64,000 nucleotides of DNA from positions 1 through 64,000 of the forward strand of contig NZ_SCNL01000017.1 of assembly GCF_005502745.1 (NCBI RefSeq), in the 5' to 3' direction. The DNA is from Sphingomonas sp. 3P27F8. Its GTDB lineage: Bacteria > Pseudomonadota > Alphaproteobacteria > Sphingomonadales > Sphingomonadaceae. Below the pieces are notes generated by a model. It saw only the letters and a program-made list of their open reading frames with translations, was not told the DNA's origin and made no database searches. Below, in pieces: positions 25,824-34,288 of the stretch (position 1 is the stretch's first letter; every line of letters starts with the position of its first letter). Both the position numbers and the translations under genes were made by a program.

Positions 25824-27059
25824 ATGAACAGCTTGAACATGAAACTGGCGCAGGGGATAGACCGCCGTCGCTTCCTGGCAGGGGCCGCAATCGCCAGCGG
25901 CGCACTGCTCCCCGCACCTGCTCTGGCAGGGCATCGGGATTTGCATCTGCCGGGTGGTCCATCCGAACGGCCTCTGACAGGCGCATTTCCGGGCAAGGGC
26001 AGCATGATCCTCCAGCGAATCCACCCGCCGCTCCTCGAGACGCCGATGAGCGTGTTTAATGGTGACGTCTTCACTCCTAACGACCAGTTCTTCGTCCGCT
26101 GGCACTGGGCAGACATTCCGACCTCGATCGATGTCGAGGCGTTCCGGATCAAGGTGCACGGCGCCGTCACGCGACCGCTCTCGATCTCTATCGCGCAACT
26201 ACTGAGGCTTCCGCGCGTCGAGTTGGCGGCAATCAATCAATGCTCGGGTAATTCACGCGCGCTGTTCCAGCCCCCCGTCGCAGGCGCGCAGTGGCGCCAC
26301 GGGGCGATGGGCAATGCCAAATGGCTCGGCGTGCGCCTACGCGATGTGCTCGACATCGCCGGGGTGAAGCCGGGCGCGATCGCGGTGCGGTTCGGCGCGC
26401 TCGACCAGCCAGTAGTCGCGGGCGCCCCGGATTTTGCCAAGTCGCTGCTGATCGACCACGCGCGCGACGGCGAAGTCATGCTCGCATTTGGGATGAACGG
26501 CGAGCAGATGCCGCTTCTGAACGGCTTTCCAGTCCGGCTGATCGTGCCGGGCTGGTATTCGACCTATTGGGTCAAGATGCTGAACGACATAGAGGTGCTC
26601 GCCGCGCACGACGACAGCTACTGGATGGCTAAGGCCTATAAGGTGCCCGACACTCCGGGCGCGAACGTGCGGCCAGGCCAGAAGGACTTTCCGACCGTCC
26701 CGATCAACAAGATGATCCCACGCAGCTGGGTCACCAGCCTCGACGAGGGGCAGGCGATCGCGTTCGATAGATCGATCCCGCTGGGCGGCATCGCGATGGG
26801 GGGCGATTGCGGCGTTGCAAAAGTCGACGTGTCGACCGACGATGGCAAGACCTGGTACAAGACGACACTCGGCCCCGACCACGGCAAATACAGTTTCCGC
26901 CGCTGGGACGCACAGGTGCCGCTCACGCATGCCGGCCCGACCAGGCTGATGTCGCGCTGCTGGAACACGGCTGGTGTCGCGCAGCCGGTGACGCCGATCT
27001 GGAACCCCGGCGGGTTCATGCGCGGCAATATCGAAACCACCAACATTCTCGTCGGCTGA
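25824..27059 (+). CDS. sorA: Sulfite dehydrogenase, molybdopterin subunit (SorA/sulfite oxidase family)
   Basis: This 411-residue periplasmic molybdoenzyme oxidises sulfite to sulfate. It has a twin-arginine signal (D-R-R-R-F-L-A-G-A-A at 13-22), the Oxidored_molyb domain with the molybdenum-ligating Cys140 in A-I-N-Q-C-S-G-N-S-R, and a C-terminal Mo-co dimerisation domain (D-V-S-T-D-D-G-K-T-W, S-R-C-W-N). The start at 25824 gives a normal Tat signal; upstream extension would not. A c-type cytochrome gene follows 12 bases later. SoxC is a close alternative, but the adjacent mono-heme cytochrome fits the SorAB arrangement. Confidence 0.88.
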   Translation: MNSLNMKLAQGIDRRRFLAGAAIASGALLPAPALAGHRDLHLPGGPSERPLTGAFPGKGSMILQRIHPPLLETPMSVFNGDVFTPNDQFFVRWHWADIPTSIDVEAFRIKVHGAVTRPLSISIAQLLRLPRVELAAINQCSGNSRALFQPPVAGAQWRHGAMGNAKWLGVRLRDVLDIAGVKPGAIAVRFGALDQPVVAGAPDFAKSLLIDHARDGEVMLAFGMNGEQMPLLNGFPVRLIVPGWYSTYWVKMLNDIEVLAAHDDSYWMAKAYKVPDTPGANVRPGQKDFPTVPINKMIPRSWVTSLDEGQAIAFDRSIPLGGIAMGGDCGVAKVDVSTDDGKTWYKTTLGPDHGKYSFRRWDAQVPLTHAGPTRLMSRCWNTAGVAQPVTPIWNPGGFMRGNIETTNILVG

Positions 27060-27071
27060 GGAGCGCACCTC

Positions 27072-27545
27072 ATGAAAACGCCTTCCATCAGCACGCTGTC
27101 CTTTGGGCTCGTCGGGGTCACCGCCGTTCTGCTATTCGCGATCGGTGCGCCGAACAGCCGCATCGTTCCGCCGCCCGCCGCTCCGGTCGCACCACCACCG
27201 AGCGTATCGGCTAACGGCTTCTCGCTCGCATCGACCTCGGTTGATCTCCCGACCGACGAGGCGCAATATCCAGACGGCCCACATGCCGACGTCATCAACG
27301 CGAACTGCACCTCATGCCATTCGGCGAGCATGGCGCTCAACCAGCCGCCCTTGTCGGCCGATCAATGGACTGCGGAGGTCACCAAGATGCGCGAGGTCTA
27401 CAAAGCGCCCGTCGCCGAAGCCGACGTTCCGGCGATCGTCGCTTATCTGGCAGGGATGAGTGCGAAACTGCCGGGGGTCGCGAAGGGCAAGGCGCAGGAT
27501 CCCGATCCGAAGACTGCGCCCGACGTTTCCGGAGGATCCGGCTGA
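27072..27545 (+). CDS. sorB: Sulfite dehydrogenase cytochrome c subunit (SorB-like)
   Basis: This 157-residue protein has an N-terminal hydrophobic signal or anchor (residues 8-26), a proline-rich linker (30-45) and one heme c site C-T-S-C-H at 79-83. A possible Met axial ligand lies in Y-L-A-G-M-S-A-K-L. It directly follows the molybdopterin subunit gene, the known SorAB order, and would accept electrons from sulfite oxidation. The proline-rich linker suggests membrane attachment with a flexible tether. Confidence 0.85.
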   Translation: MKTPSISTLSFGLVGVTAVLLFAIGAPNSRIVPPPAAPVAPPPSVSANGFSLASTSVDLPTDEAQYPDGPHADVINANCTSCHSASMALNQPPLSADQWTAEVTKMREVYKAPVAEADVPAIVAYLAGMSAKLPGVAKGKAQDPDPKTAPDVSGGSG

Positions 27546-28036
27546 GCGATCGAATCATGAACCACTGCGGCTCTGGAAGGCGTGAAGCGTCGCACAGTCC
27601 GTACGTGTCTTGCGCAGTCGCGCATTGGGCGCGACGCCGTTTTCTGGGATAATCAGTATCGCTTACACGATGCGACAGGTAGATGCCGAGTGGCCCGTGA
27701 AAATAGAGGCGATCGCGATCGGCACCGCGTCGCCAGCGCCAAGCAGTTCGAAGCTTCACGAAAGAACAGGCCAGCGGGGGATTTTCGGCTTCTGCAAGGA
27801 TCACGACAAAGCCAATCGCTGCCACTCGCTGTCGGCACGCCGAATAAGTAAGCCAGCCGTTACCAAGCGCTGCGCCGCGGCAGGAGAACGGCGTGACTTA
27901 TCACCCCTGGAAACCGGCACCGAGCATGACAACAGTAGGCAACAGCTTGATCGCCTAACTTTGCGAAGGATTCTTCGGTCTGAAAAAGCTGGCAACGGTC
28001 ACACTTTTGAGCGTCGCCGCCAGGCTACCCAGCTCA
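27546..28036. other. Decayed region between sorB and a truncated IS5 element
   Basis: No intact gene was found in about 490 bases. A forward frame near 27692 reads V-K-I-E-A-I-A-I-G-T-A-S-P-A-P, resembling the first residues of MOSC-domain proteins, then loses similarity. At 27980-28036 a frame beginning at CTG after GAAGGA encodes K-K-L-A-T-V-T-L-L-S-V-A-A, which looks like the start of a signal peptide cut by the IS5 end at 28037. Both are weak recognitions. Confidence 0.4.
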
Positions 28037-28865
28037 GAGCGCGTTTGAGAAGGATTCCCAAGGCGGCTTTGGCGTGATTCATAGGGCGTCGGACCAACGA
28101 CGCGAGCCGCCAGCCGATGCCGAAGAGGAAGCCGCCAGCGAGGCGGCGCTATGACACTGATCTGACGGATACCCAGTGGGAGCTGATCGCGCCCATGATC
28201 CCGGACGCGCGGGTTGGTGGGCGACCACGGAAGGCCACGTCGCGCGAGCTGATCGACGCCATTCTCTACTTTCTGCGGTCGGGAGCGGCATGGCGGCTCC
28301 TGCCGCACGATCTCCCCCCGTGGCAGACGGTCTACTATTACCTCCGCCGCTGGCAGGACGAAGGTGTGTGGCAGCACGTCCATCATGCGCTCGTTCTGGC
28401 CGACCGGGAACGCTGCGGCCGGGAAGCGTCGCCGTCGGCGGCGATCCTCGACAGCCAGTCGGTCCGCACCGCTGATCAAAAGGGGGCGAAAAGGGCTATG
28501 ACGCGGGCAAGAAGATCACTGGGCGCAAGCGCCACATCCTGACCGACACCAATGGCCGGCTCCTGACGGTTCGCGTTCATGCCGCCGACGTGCAGGATCG
28601 CGACGGCGGCAAGCTGCCACTCAAGGGCTCGCGCCAGCGATACCCCTTCGTCACTCGCGTCTTCGCCGATGGCGGCTACGCCGTTCGTCTCATAAGCTGG
28701 GCTGCCGACAAGACCCACATCTCTCTGGAGATCATCCGTCGCGGTGCCCACACCAAGGGCTTCGAGGTGCTGCCCAGGCGCTGGGTGGTCGAGCGAACCT
28801 TCGCCTGGATCTTCAAGAACCGGCGCCTCGTCCGCATGGCAAACGCACTGTGCTTCGCGACCTAA
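28037..28865 (+). mobile_element. IS5-family (IS427-group-like) element, right end missing
   Basis: The left end GAGCGCGTTTGAGAAGG at 28037 is of the IS427/IS1031 type. The transposase is encoded in two frames and its last roughly 30 residues are absent: similarity stops after N-R-R-L-V-R near 28838. No matching right inverted repeat was seen downstream. The element is therefore a 3' truncated relic. Confidence 0.75.
28117..28865 (+). CDS. IS5-family transposase, two-frame, 3' truncated
   Basis: The first frame (28117-28485) encodes an IS5-type N-terminal domain with L-T-D-T-Q-W-E-L-I-A-P and the first catalytic Asp in A-I-L-D-S-Q-S-V-R-T. The heptamer AAAGGGG at 28479-28485 in phase A-AAG-GGG allows a minus-one shift, after which the frame continues G-E-K-G-Y-D-A-G-K-K-I-T-G-R-K-R-H and supplies the second Asp (F-A-D-G-G-Y-A) and the Glu (V-V-E-R-T-F-A-W). 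The end (M-A-N-A-L-C-F-A-T) is not family-like, so the C-terminus is lost and the enzyme is probably inactive. Confidence 0.85.
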
Positions 28866-29370
28866 TCGTACAAAGCCGAGCTCAGACAATCGCACCGCAC
28901 GTGTCGAACAGGAAGGCTAGGGCGATGACGACTTGCCGATCATCGGCGAAGGGGAGCCAAAGAGGGGCGATCCTCTTAAACAATCGCTCTCCAGCTGCCT
29001 GTTTTCGCCAGTAAAGGCGTGCCCCATATTCCGAACAGATGCCGATAATGCTTTTCCTCGTGACGAGCAGCTGTGCATCGACGGCCATTCGAATTTACCA
29101 GTAGAAAATGTGTGGAAGCGCCAAGCCAGGCGTATCCAATTGCCGACGAACCGTGCCATCCGCATCGGCACACCGCCCTTTGAATGGCGAGGCCGCTCGA
29201 AAGCACCCAATGCGCTTTTTGGGAGGGAAGGGCGGGAACAGCGTCACGGCGTCGGCTACCGACCGATCGGATGCTCAATTCATCCTCCGAGCTGATCGGA
29301 ATCATATAATCTGATCGTTGGAAGGATGAAACCGCCGGGTCCACCTGTCTCCCAACCCGAGGAGACGACC
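28866..29370. other. Remnant-rich stretch upstream of the YeiH operon
   Basis: About 500 bases without a confident gene. A reverse frame at 28882-29088 ends in E-R-L-F-K-R-I-A-P-L-W-L-P-F-A-D-D-R, which looks like the tail of a real protein but has no recognisable start; it may be a decayed gene. The last 80 bases hold the probable promoter of the YeiH operon. Confidence 0.4.
29292..29317 (+). promoter_or_regulatory. Candidate promoter with flanking direct repeats for the YeiH-bufferin operon
   Basis: A perfect minus-10 hexamer TATAAT at 29305-29310 is flanked by the direct repeat CTGATCG at 29292-29298 and 29311-29317. The repeats are 19 bases apart, close to two helical turns, as expected for a regulator bound on one DNA face. 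No clear minus-35 box was found. It lies 54 bases before the GTG start of the YeiH-type gene. Confidence 0.35.
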
Positions 29371-30453
29371 GTGACCGCTTACACCCTGCCCAATCCAGAC
29401 CGCCTGCGGGGCGCGCGGTTGTTGCCCGGGTTGGCGCTATGTCTGGGCGTAACCGGCGCGGCGTTTGCAGTACAGCGCATCGAAGAGGCCCTATTCGGCC
29501 GCGCCTGGCTCGAGGCGTTGGTGCTCGCCATCCTGATCGGCACGGCGATCCGCAGTGCCTGGACGCCGGACCAGCGCTGGTTCCCCGGCATCACGTTCAG
29601 CGCCAAGGTCCTGCTCGAACTCGCAGTCGTGTTGCTCGGCGCGTCGGTTAGCGCCGCGACCATTCTAGCGGCGGGCCCGGGGCTGCTGCTCGGTATCGCC
29701 GGGGTAGTGGTGGTGGCGATCGGGACGAGCTTCCTGATCGGGCGGCTCCTGCACCTGCCGCCGCGCATGGCGCTGCTCGTCGCGTGCGGCAACTCTATCT
29801 GCGGTAATTCCGCGATCGCCGCAGTCGCGCCGGTGATCGGCGCCGATGGCGACGATGTTGCCGCCTCGATCGGCTTCACCGCCGTACTCGGCGTGGCTGT
29901 CGTACTCGGGTTGCCTCTGCTTGGGCTCGCGCTGCATCTGGACGGGCTGCAATATGGCGCGCTTGCTGGGCTAACCGTTTATGCGGTGCCGCAGGTGATC
30001 GCCGCTGCCGCCCCCGCCGGCGCCGCTGCCGTCCAGATGGGTACGCTGGTCAAACCGGTGCGCGTCCTGATGCTCGGGCCGGTGTGCCTCCTGCTGTCGT
30101 TCGTCGCGCCACGGCTGCGCGCGGAGACGGACGAAGCCGCCCCGCATGTCACGACCGGCGAGCGACCGGCGCCCGGCCACCTGCCCCTCCACCATCTGGT
30201 GCCGTGGTTCATCATCGGTTTCCTGGTGCTGGTCGCGGCCCGCTCTCTCGAGCTGATCCCGCATGCCGCGCTCGCGCCAGCGAACGAGATCGCGACGCTG
30301 CTCACCGTGGTGTCGATGGCTGCGCTCGGACTTGGCGTGGACGTTCGCACCGTGGCGCATGCCGGTGGCCGCGTCACCGCTGCGGTGGTGCTGTCGCTGC
30401 TGGTGCTCGGCGCCGTCAGCCTCGGCCTGATCCACCTGCTCGGGCTGGCGTGA
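29371..30453 (+). CDS. YeiH/UPF0324-family putative sulfate exporter
   Basis: This 360-residue protein has about ten membrane segments and the conserved stretch V-A-C-G-N-S-I-C-G-N-S-A-I-A-A-V-A-P-V of the YeiH (Cons_hypoth698) family, annotated as putative sulfate or sulfite exporters. The GTG at 29371 is chosen because GAGGAGAC lies 6 bases upstream; the ATG at 29326 lacks a ribosome site. It is the first gene of a tight operon that leads into the bufferin genes. Sulfate made by the sulfite dehydrogenase 1.8 kb upstream would be a natural substrate. Confidence 0.87.
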   Translation: MTAYTLPNPDRLRGARLLPGLALCLGVTGAAFAVQRIEEALFGRAWLEALVLAILIGTAIRSAWTPDQRWFPGITFSAKVLLELAVVLLGASVSAATILAAGPGLLLGIAGVVVVAIGTSFLIGRLLHLPPRMALLVACGNSICGNSAIAAVAPVIGADGDDVAASIGFTAVLGVAVVLGLPLLGLALHLDGLQYGALAGLTVYAVPQVIAAAAPAGAAAVQMGTLVKPVRVLMLGPVCLLLSFVAPRLRAETDEAAPHVTTGERPAPGHLPLHHLVPWFIIGFLVLVAARSLELIPHAALAPANEIATLLTVVSMAALGLGVDVRTVAHAGGRVTAAVVLSLLVLGAVSLGLIHLLGLA

Positions 30454-30500
30454 CCGAACTCGCCCCGATTTCTTCTCAAGCATCAGACAGGAACCTCGTG

Positions 30501-31487
30501 ATGAAGATATCCCTATCCCTGCTCCCGCTCGCTGCCGGACTCGCGCTGGCCGGTTGCTCTGGCACGAACGCCCCGTCGGAGGGCAACAAGGGGCAGCGAC
30601 AGCAGGCTTCAGCACAGGCCGACCAGCCCGCCGATTGCCATAGCGGCATCTCGCTCCAACTGCTCGGCTCGGGCGGACCGATCTCGGACGATGCGCGTGC
30701 GTCGTCGGGCGCGGTGATCTGGATCGACGGCAAGGCGCGGCTCCTGATCGATGCCGGCGGTGGCACCTACCTGCGCTACGGCGAGTCCGGCGCGCGGCTT
30801 GAAGACCTCGATTTCATCGGCATTTCGCATTTCCACACCGATCACGTCGCCGATCTGCCCGCGATCCTCAAGGGGGCGTATTTCCTCGGCAGCACGCATG
30901 GCGTGACGCTGGTTGGCCCGACCGGCAACGCGAACTTCCCGAGCATGACCACCTTCTTCGACCGTGAATTCAGCCACGGAGGCGGTGCGTTTCAATATCT
31001 GTCCGGGTTGGCCAAAGCCTCGGATGGCCTGAAACTCGCCGTCCACCCGGCGAACGCGGATGTTAATGCACCGGTCCGCACCCTGGTCTGGCAAGGCGAT
31101 GGCGTCACCGTTTACGCATACGGCATCCCGCACGGCGACGTGCCCGCGCTCGCCTTCCGGATTGAGACGCCAAAGGGCGTCATCGTCCTGTCGGCCGACC
31201 AGAATGGCAGCCGCAAAGGTTTCGTCGATTTTGCGCGCGGTGCCGACATCCTGATGATGCCGGCTGCGATCGACGACGATGCCGATGCGCAATCCCGCTT
31301 CCTGCACGCAACGCCCACGGTGGTCGGACAGATCGCGGCCGCCGTGCAGCCGAAGATGCTAGTGCTCGATCACTTCATGGGTCGTGCGCTGAAGAACAAG
31401 GACAAGAACGTCGGGATCATCCGCCGTTTCTACCACGGCCCTGTCTTCGCCGCCCGCGATCTCTCCTGCTTTCCCTTGCCTCGCTGA
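30501..31487 (+). CDS. MBL-fold lipoprotein (RNase Z/arylsulfatase-like fold)
   Basis: This 328-residue protein has a lipoprotein signal (A-G-L-A-L-A-G-C, Cys near residue 19) and a metallo-beta-lactamase domain with H-F-H-T-D-H-V-A-D-L near residue 114, I-P-H-G-D-V-P and V-L-D-H-F. It belongs to the MBL branch that includes RNase Z-like and AtsA-like enzymes, but as a periplasmic lipoprotein it cannot be an RNA processing enzyme. It starts 47 bases after the YeiH stop and ends 31 bases before the bufferin precursor gene. Its substrate is unknown. Confidence 0.85.
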   Translation: MKISLSLLPLAAGLALAGCSGTNAPSEGNKGQRQQASAQADQPADCHSGISLQLLGSGGPISDDARASSGAVIWIDGKARLLIDAGGGTYLRYGESGARLEDLDFIGISHFHTDHVADLPAILKGAYFLGSTHGVTLVGPTGNANFPSMTTFFDREFSHGGGAFQYLSGLAKASDGLKLAVHPANADVNAPVRTLVWQGDGVTVYAYGIPHGDVPALAFRIETPKGVIVLSADQNGSRKGFVDFARGADILMMPAAIDDDADAQSRFLHATPTVVGQIAAAVQPKMLVLDHFMGRALKNKDKNVGIIRRFYHGPVFAARDLSCFPLPR

Positions 31488-31518
31488 TTTCCTTTCAACC
31501 ACCTCTAGGAGCTTATAC

Positions 31519-31812
31519 ATGAAGCACGAACTCATCCTTGGTATCGCTGTCACCTCGCTGCTCAGTGCGCAGTCCTTTGCAGCGCCGCAGGCTCCAACAC
31601 CTGCGTCGACCAGCCAAGCCGCGAGTGGCGGCGGGAAATGCGCTAGTGGCAAGTGCGGCACCGAGAAGATTTATAGCCAGACCAAACTTCAGCGTGATCC
31701 CAACGGCCAGCTTGTCCGCGCGCGTGACGGCACTTGCGGTTTGACAGGGAAGGGCCACCAAATCGTTGAGGCCAGCCGGACCAGGCTGGCGGAGGGCGTA
31801 TGCGGCCGCTGA
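31519..31812 (+). CDS. bufA: Bufferin-type RiPP precursor (copper-binding peptide precursor)
   Basis: This 97-residue peptide has a Sec signal (cleavage near A-F-A-A, residue 22), an Ala/Ser/Gly linker and a mature part with four cysteines: Cys41 and Cys46 in G-K-C-A-S-G-K-C-G, then Cys73 and Cys95. Next to a DUF692 (MNIO) gene and a DUF2063 gene this marks a bufferin or HvfA-like precursor, whose Cys are converted to thiooxazoles that bind copper. The G-K-C-x-x-G-K-C-G pair recalls the E-G-K-C-G motifs of HvfA rather than the usual DUF2282 pattern. It overlaps the DUF692 gene by 13 bases. Confidence 0.8.
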   Translation: MKHELILGIAVTSLLSAQSFAAPQAPTPASTSQAASGGGKCASGKCGTEKIYSQTKLQRDPNGQLVRARDGTCGLTGKGHQIVEASRTRLAEGVCGR

Positions 31813-32639
31813 CATCCGAAACGCGCGGACTCGGGCTTCGGCCCGAGTTCATCGCAAACCTTATCGACAGCCCACCCATCAGCGGGCTCGACTTCCTGGA
31901 AATCGCCCCCGAGAACTGGATGAACATCGGTGGACGCAAGCGTGAGCAGCTCGACCGGATCGCTGATCGCTATCCATTGATCGCACATGGCCTCAGTCTT
32001 TCGCTTGGTGATACCGAGCCGCTCAACCTCCCGTTCGTACGGGAGGTGTGCAGCTTTCTCGACGAGTATCGCATCGAGATCTACAGCGATCATCTGAGCG
32101 CCACGCGCGACAGCACGGGCTATCTTTACGATCTCATTCCCATTCCCCGCCGATCGGAAAATATCGCGTACCTCGCCGGCCGGATTGCCCAGGTACAGGA
32201 CGTCACCGGACGGCGGTTGGTGCTGGAGAACATCTCCGCCTACCACGAATATCCCGGACAGATGCCCGAAGGCGAGTTCCTGGCGGAGCTGGCGCTGCGG
32301 TCCGGCTGCGGCATCCTGCTCGACATCAACAACGCCTATGTGAACGAGCGTAATCACGGCGCGGACGCACGGACTTTCATCGCGACGCTGCCGACCGAGG
32401 CGATCGCCTATTATCACATCGCCGGCCATCTCGAATTGGCCGATGGTATGATCCTAGACACACACGGCACGCCGGTGGCTGATGCGGTGATCCAGCTAGC
32501 GCAGGATGTGTGGCATCTACATGGCTCACGGCCGCTGCTGCTTGAGCGCGATAATTTCGTGCCTTCGCTCGGCGATCTCGTCCACGATCTGAATGCGATC
32601 GGGCAGGCAATGCGGGAGAGCCGTCATGACTTTGCCTGA
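31800..32639 (+). CDS. bufB: DUF692 multinuclear iron oxidase (MNIO), BufB/MbnB-like
   Basis: This 279-residue TIM-barrel enzyme belongs to the DUF692/MbnB/TglH family, which uses two or three irons and oxygen to modify precursor cysteines. Conserved ligands are visible in L-I-A-H-G-L-S-L-S, Y-S-D-H-L-S, L-V-L-E-N-I-S, L-L-D-I-N-N-A-Y-V-N, Y-Y-H-I-A-G-H and L-L-E-R-D. It begins inside the precursor gene and overlaps the DUF2063 partner gene by 14 bases. Together with the partner protein it would install thiooxazoles on the adjacent precursor; this reaction is known for bufferins and inferred here. Confidence 0.92.
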   Translation: MRPLTSETRGLGLRPEFIANLIDSPPISGLDFLEIAPENWMNIGGRKREQLDRIADRYPLIAHGLSLSLGDTEPLNLPFVREVCSFLDEYRIEIYSDHLSATRDSTGYLYDLIPIPRRSENIAYLAGRIAQVQDVTGRRLVLENISAYHEYPGQMPEGEFLAELALRSGCGILLDINNAYVNERNHGADARTFIATLPTEAIAYYHIAGHLELADGMILDTHGTPVADAVIQLAQDVWHLHGSRPLLLERDNFVPSLGDLVHDLNAIGQAMRESRHDFA

Positions 32640-33330
32640 AGCAACGCCACCGCCGGTCATGGCGGCGGAGTTAGCAGCATTTTGTGCCAGGGCACGCAGC
32701 GACGGTTCCGGTCTCTACGGTCAGCTACTGCGCGAAAATGTCGGCGACGCGCTGCGATCGTCGTTCCCGCTGTTTGTCGATCGTTTGGGCCTGGATGCGC
32801 TCGACGAGGCGGCAGGTACTTTTGTTGTCGAGCACCCTGCGGTGCGGCCGCAGTTCCACAGCATCGCTACTGAGTTCGTCGCCTTCGCGCAAACGCGGCT
32901 GCGGCTGTCGCCCGCGCTCACGGCGCTGCTTGAATATGAGTGGATGTTGCTCGCCGCCGAAATCGACCCGGCGCACGTGCAAGCCGGTGGCAGGAGTGAT
33001 GCAAGGGTCGCGCTCAACCCGACGGTGCGGCTGGTGCTGCTGCCGTTCGACCTTGCGCAAGATGGGTGGGCGTCGGCGCAAGGCGATGACACGCAGCGTC
33101 CGTACGCCATCTTCCGTTCGTCCGATCATATGGTGCGGACCCTGCCGCTGACTCATCAGGCTTGTCTGCTGGTCGAGCATGTCCGCGACGCCGAGGCGAT
33201 CCTGCCCGCCACACTTGCCCGCCTGACGGCAGCGCTAGTTTCCGAACGCGATATCTTGGCGTGGGTCATGCAGGAACTCGCGTCCGGCCTGCTCTGCCCC
33301 CCGCCCGAAGCTTTTGGAGAAGACTCGTGA
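32626..33330 (+). CDS. bufC: DUF2063 (MbnC-like N-terminal) partner of the MNIO enzyme
   Basis: This 234-residue protein has the DUF2063 N-terminal domain (A-A-F-C-A-R-A-R and Y-x-Q-L-L-R-E-N-V-G-D-A-L-R-S-S-F-P) seen in HvfC and BufC, the partner that presents the precursor leader to the DUF692 enzyme. The ATG at 32626 overlaps the bufB-like gene by 14 bases, and the stop overlaps the DoxX start by 4 (GTGA). The C-terminal half (W-V-M-Q-E-L-A-S-G-L-L) matches the second domain of such partners. Confidence 0.9.
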   Translation: MTLPEATPPPVMAAELAAFCARARSDGSGLYGQLLRENVGDALRSSFPLFVDRLGLDALDEAAGTFVVEHPAVRPQFHSIATEFVAFAQTRLRLSPALTALLEYEWMLLAAEIDPAHVQAGGRSDARVALNPTVRLVLLPFDLAQDGWASAQGDDTQRPYAIFRSSDHMVRTLPLTHQACLLVEHVRDAEAILPATLARLTAALVSERDILAWVMQELASGLLCPPPEAFGEDS

Positions 33331-33677
33331 AATTGATCTCGTTTGTTCAAAGCGCCCTCGACAGGGCGCGCGCGTTGGACTTCATCGCGCCGCTGGCGAT
33401 CCGCCTTTATCTGCTGCCGATTTTCTACGAAGGCGCACATGCCAAGATCACTGGCTTCGCCGCACTGGTCCAATGGTTCGGTGCACCCGTGGCACAAGGC
33501 GGCCTCAATATGCCGGCACCGCTGTTGATGGCATTGCTTGCGACAGCCACTGAGACGGCAGGGTGCATTTGCCTCGCGCTCGGGCTGCTTACCCGACTGA
33601 TCTCCATTCCGCTGATGGTCACGATGACTGTTGCCGGGCTATCCGTCCACTGGTCGCATGGATGGGCAGCGATCGCG
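33327..33677 (+). pseudogene. DoxX-family protein (BufD-like), 3' truncated
   Basis: The GTG at 33327 overlaps the DUF2063 stop and opens a DoxX protein with membrane segments at A-P-L-A-I-R-L-Y-L-L and L-L-A-T-A-T-E-T-A-G-C-I-C-L-A-L-G. Similarity holds to H-G-W-A-A-I-A (codon ending 33677), after which the frame reads antisense through a convergent SRPBCC gene until a stop at 33833. DoxX is the usual fourth gene of bufferin operons. The missing last membrane segment and tail suggest loss of function, unless the shortened protein still folds. Confidence 0.75.
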
Positions 33678-33678
33678 G

Positions 33679-34219
33679 GTTCATGCTGTTTGCGCGTGCG
33701 CGCCGAGGTAGCGATCTCGCCGGTTTCCATCAGTTGCTTAAACCGGCGCAAGTCGCGGCGCGCCTGGATGCCGGGCTCGCGCTGGAAGAGTTTTGCGACG
33801 ATTTTGCCGATCGCGCCAGCGGGCGGATCATAAGCGATCGTCGCGGTTACCACGGTGCCGCGCGCACCGGCCTCGACGAACGTGACCTTGCCCGAATTAG
33901 AGACATCGGCGCCCTCGGCCGACTGCCAAGTGATCGACTCGTTCTCGACCTCGTGCGTGACCGTCGCGTCCCATTCGTAGGTCGTGTCGCCCGGTCCCTT
34001 GACCACCCAATGCGACGATTTGGCATCAATCACGTCGATACGGACGATGTTTTCCATGAACCCGGGAAGGTTCGAGAAATTACGGAAATAGGCGTACAGA
34101 TCGGCGGCAGAACGGTTGATCGTCACGGCACGCCCTACTACGTCGCGCGCGCCGTGCAGGTCCTTGGCAGTGCTGGCGGGCGCATCGTCGCCGCGCTCGG
34201 CTTCCACGGTGTCGGTCAC
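33679..34219 (-). pseudogene. SRPBCC-family protein, 3' truncated
   Basis: From ATG at 34219 the reverse strand encodes an SRPBCC (START-like, cyclase/dehydrase) protein: V-G-R-A-V-T-I-N-R-S-A-A-D-L-Y-A-Y-F-R-N-F, W-V-V-K-G-P-G-D-T-T-Y-E-W and R-R-D-L-R-R-F-K-Q-L-M-E-T-G-E-I-A-T. Similarity ends near 33690 and the frame continues as antisense DoxX to 33425. The core fold seems complete, so only the C-terminal tail is replaced; a chimeric protein of 264 residues could still be made. Confidence 0.75.
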
Positions 34220-34288
34220 ATCAATCTCCGAAACATGAGGGTAGGATCGCGCAAAGCGGGGCGCGCGGCAGCGCGCCCCCTCCTTACC

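Noticed and set aside
25449..26198. A 249-codon reverse frame opposite the sulfite dehydrogenase start
   Set aside because: It overlaps a clearly recognised gene, has no domain and looks like antisense of the SorA-like gene.
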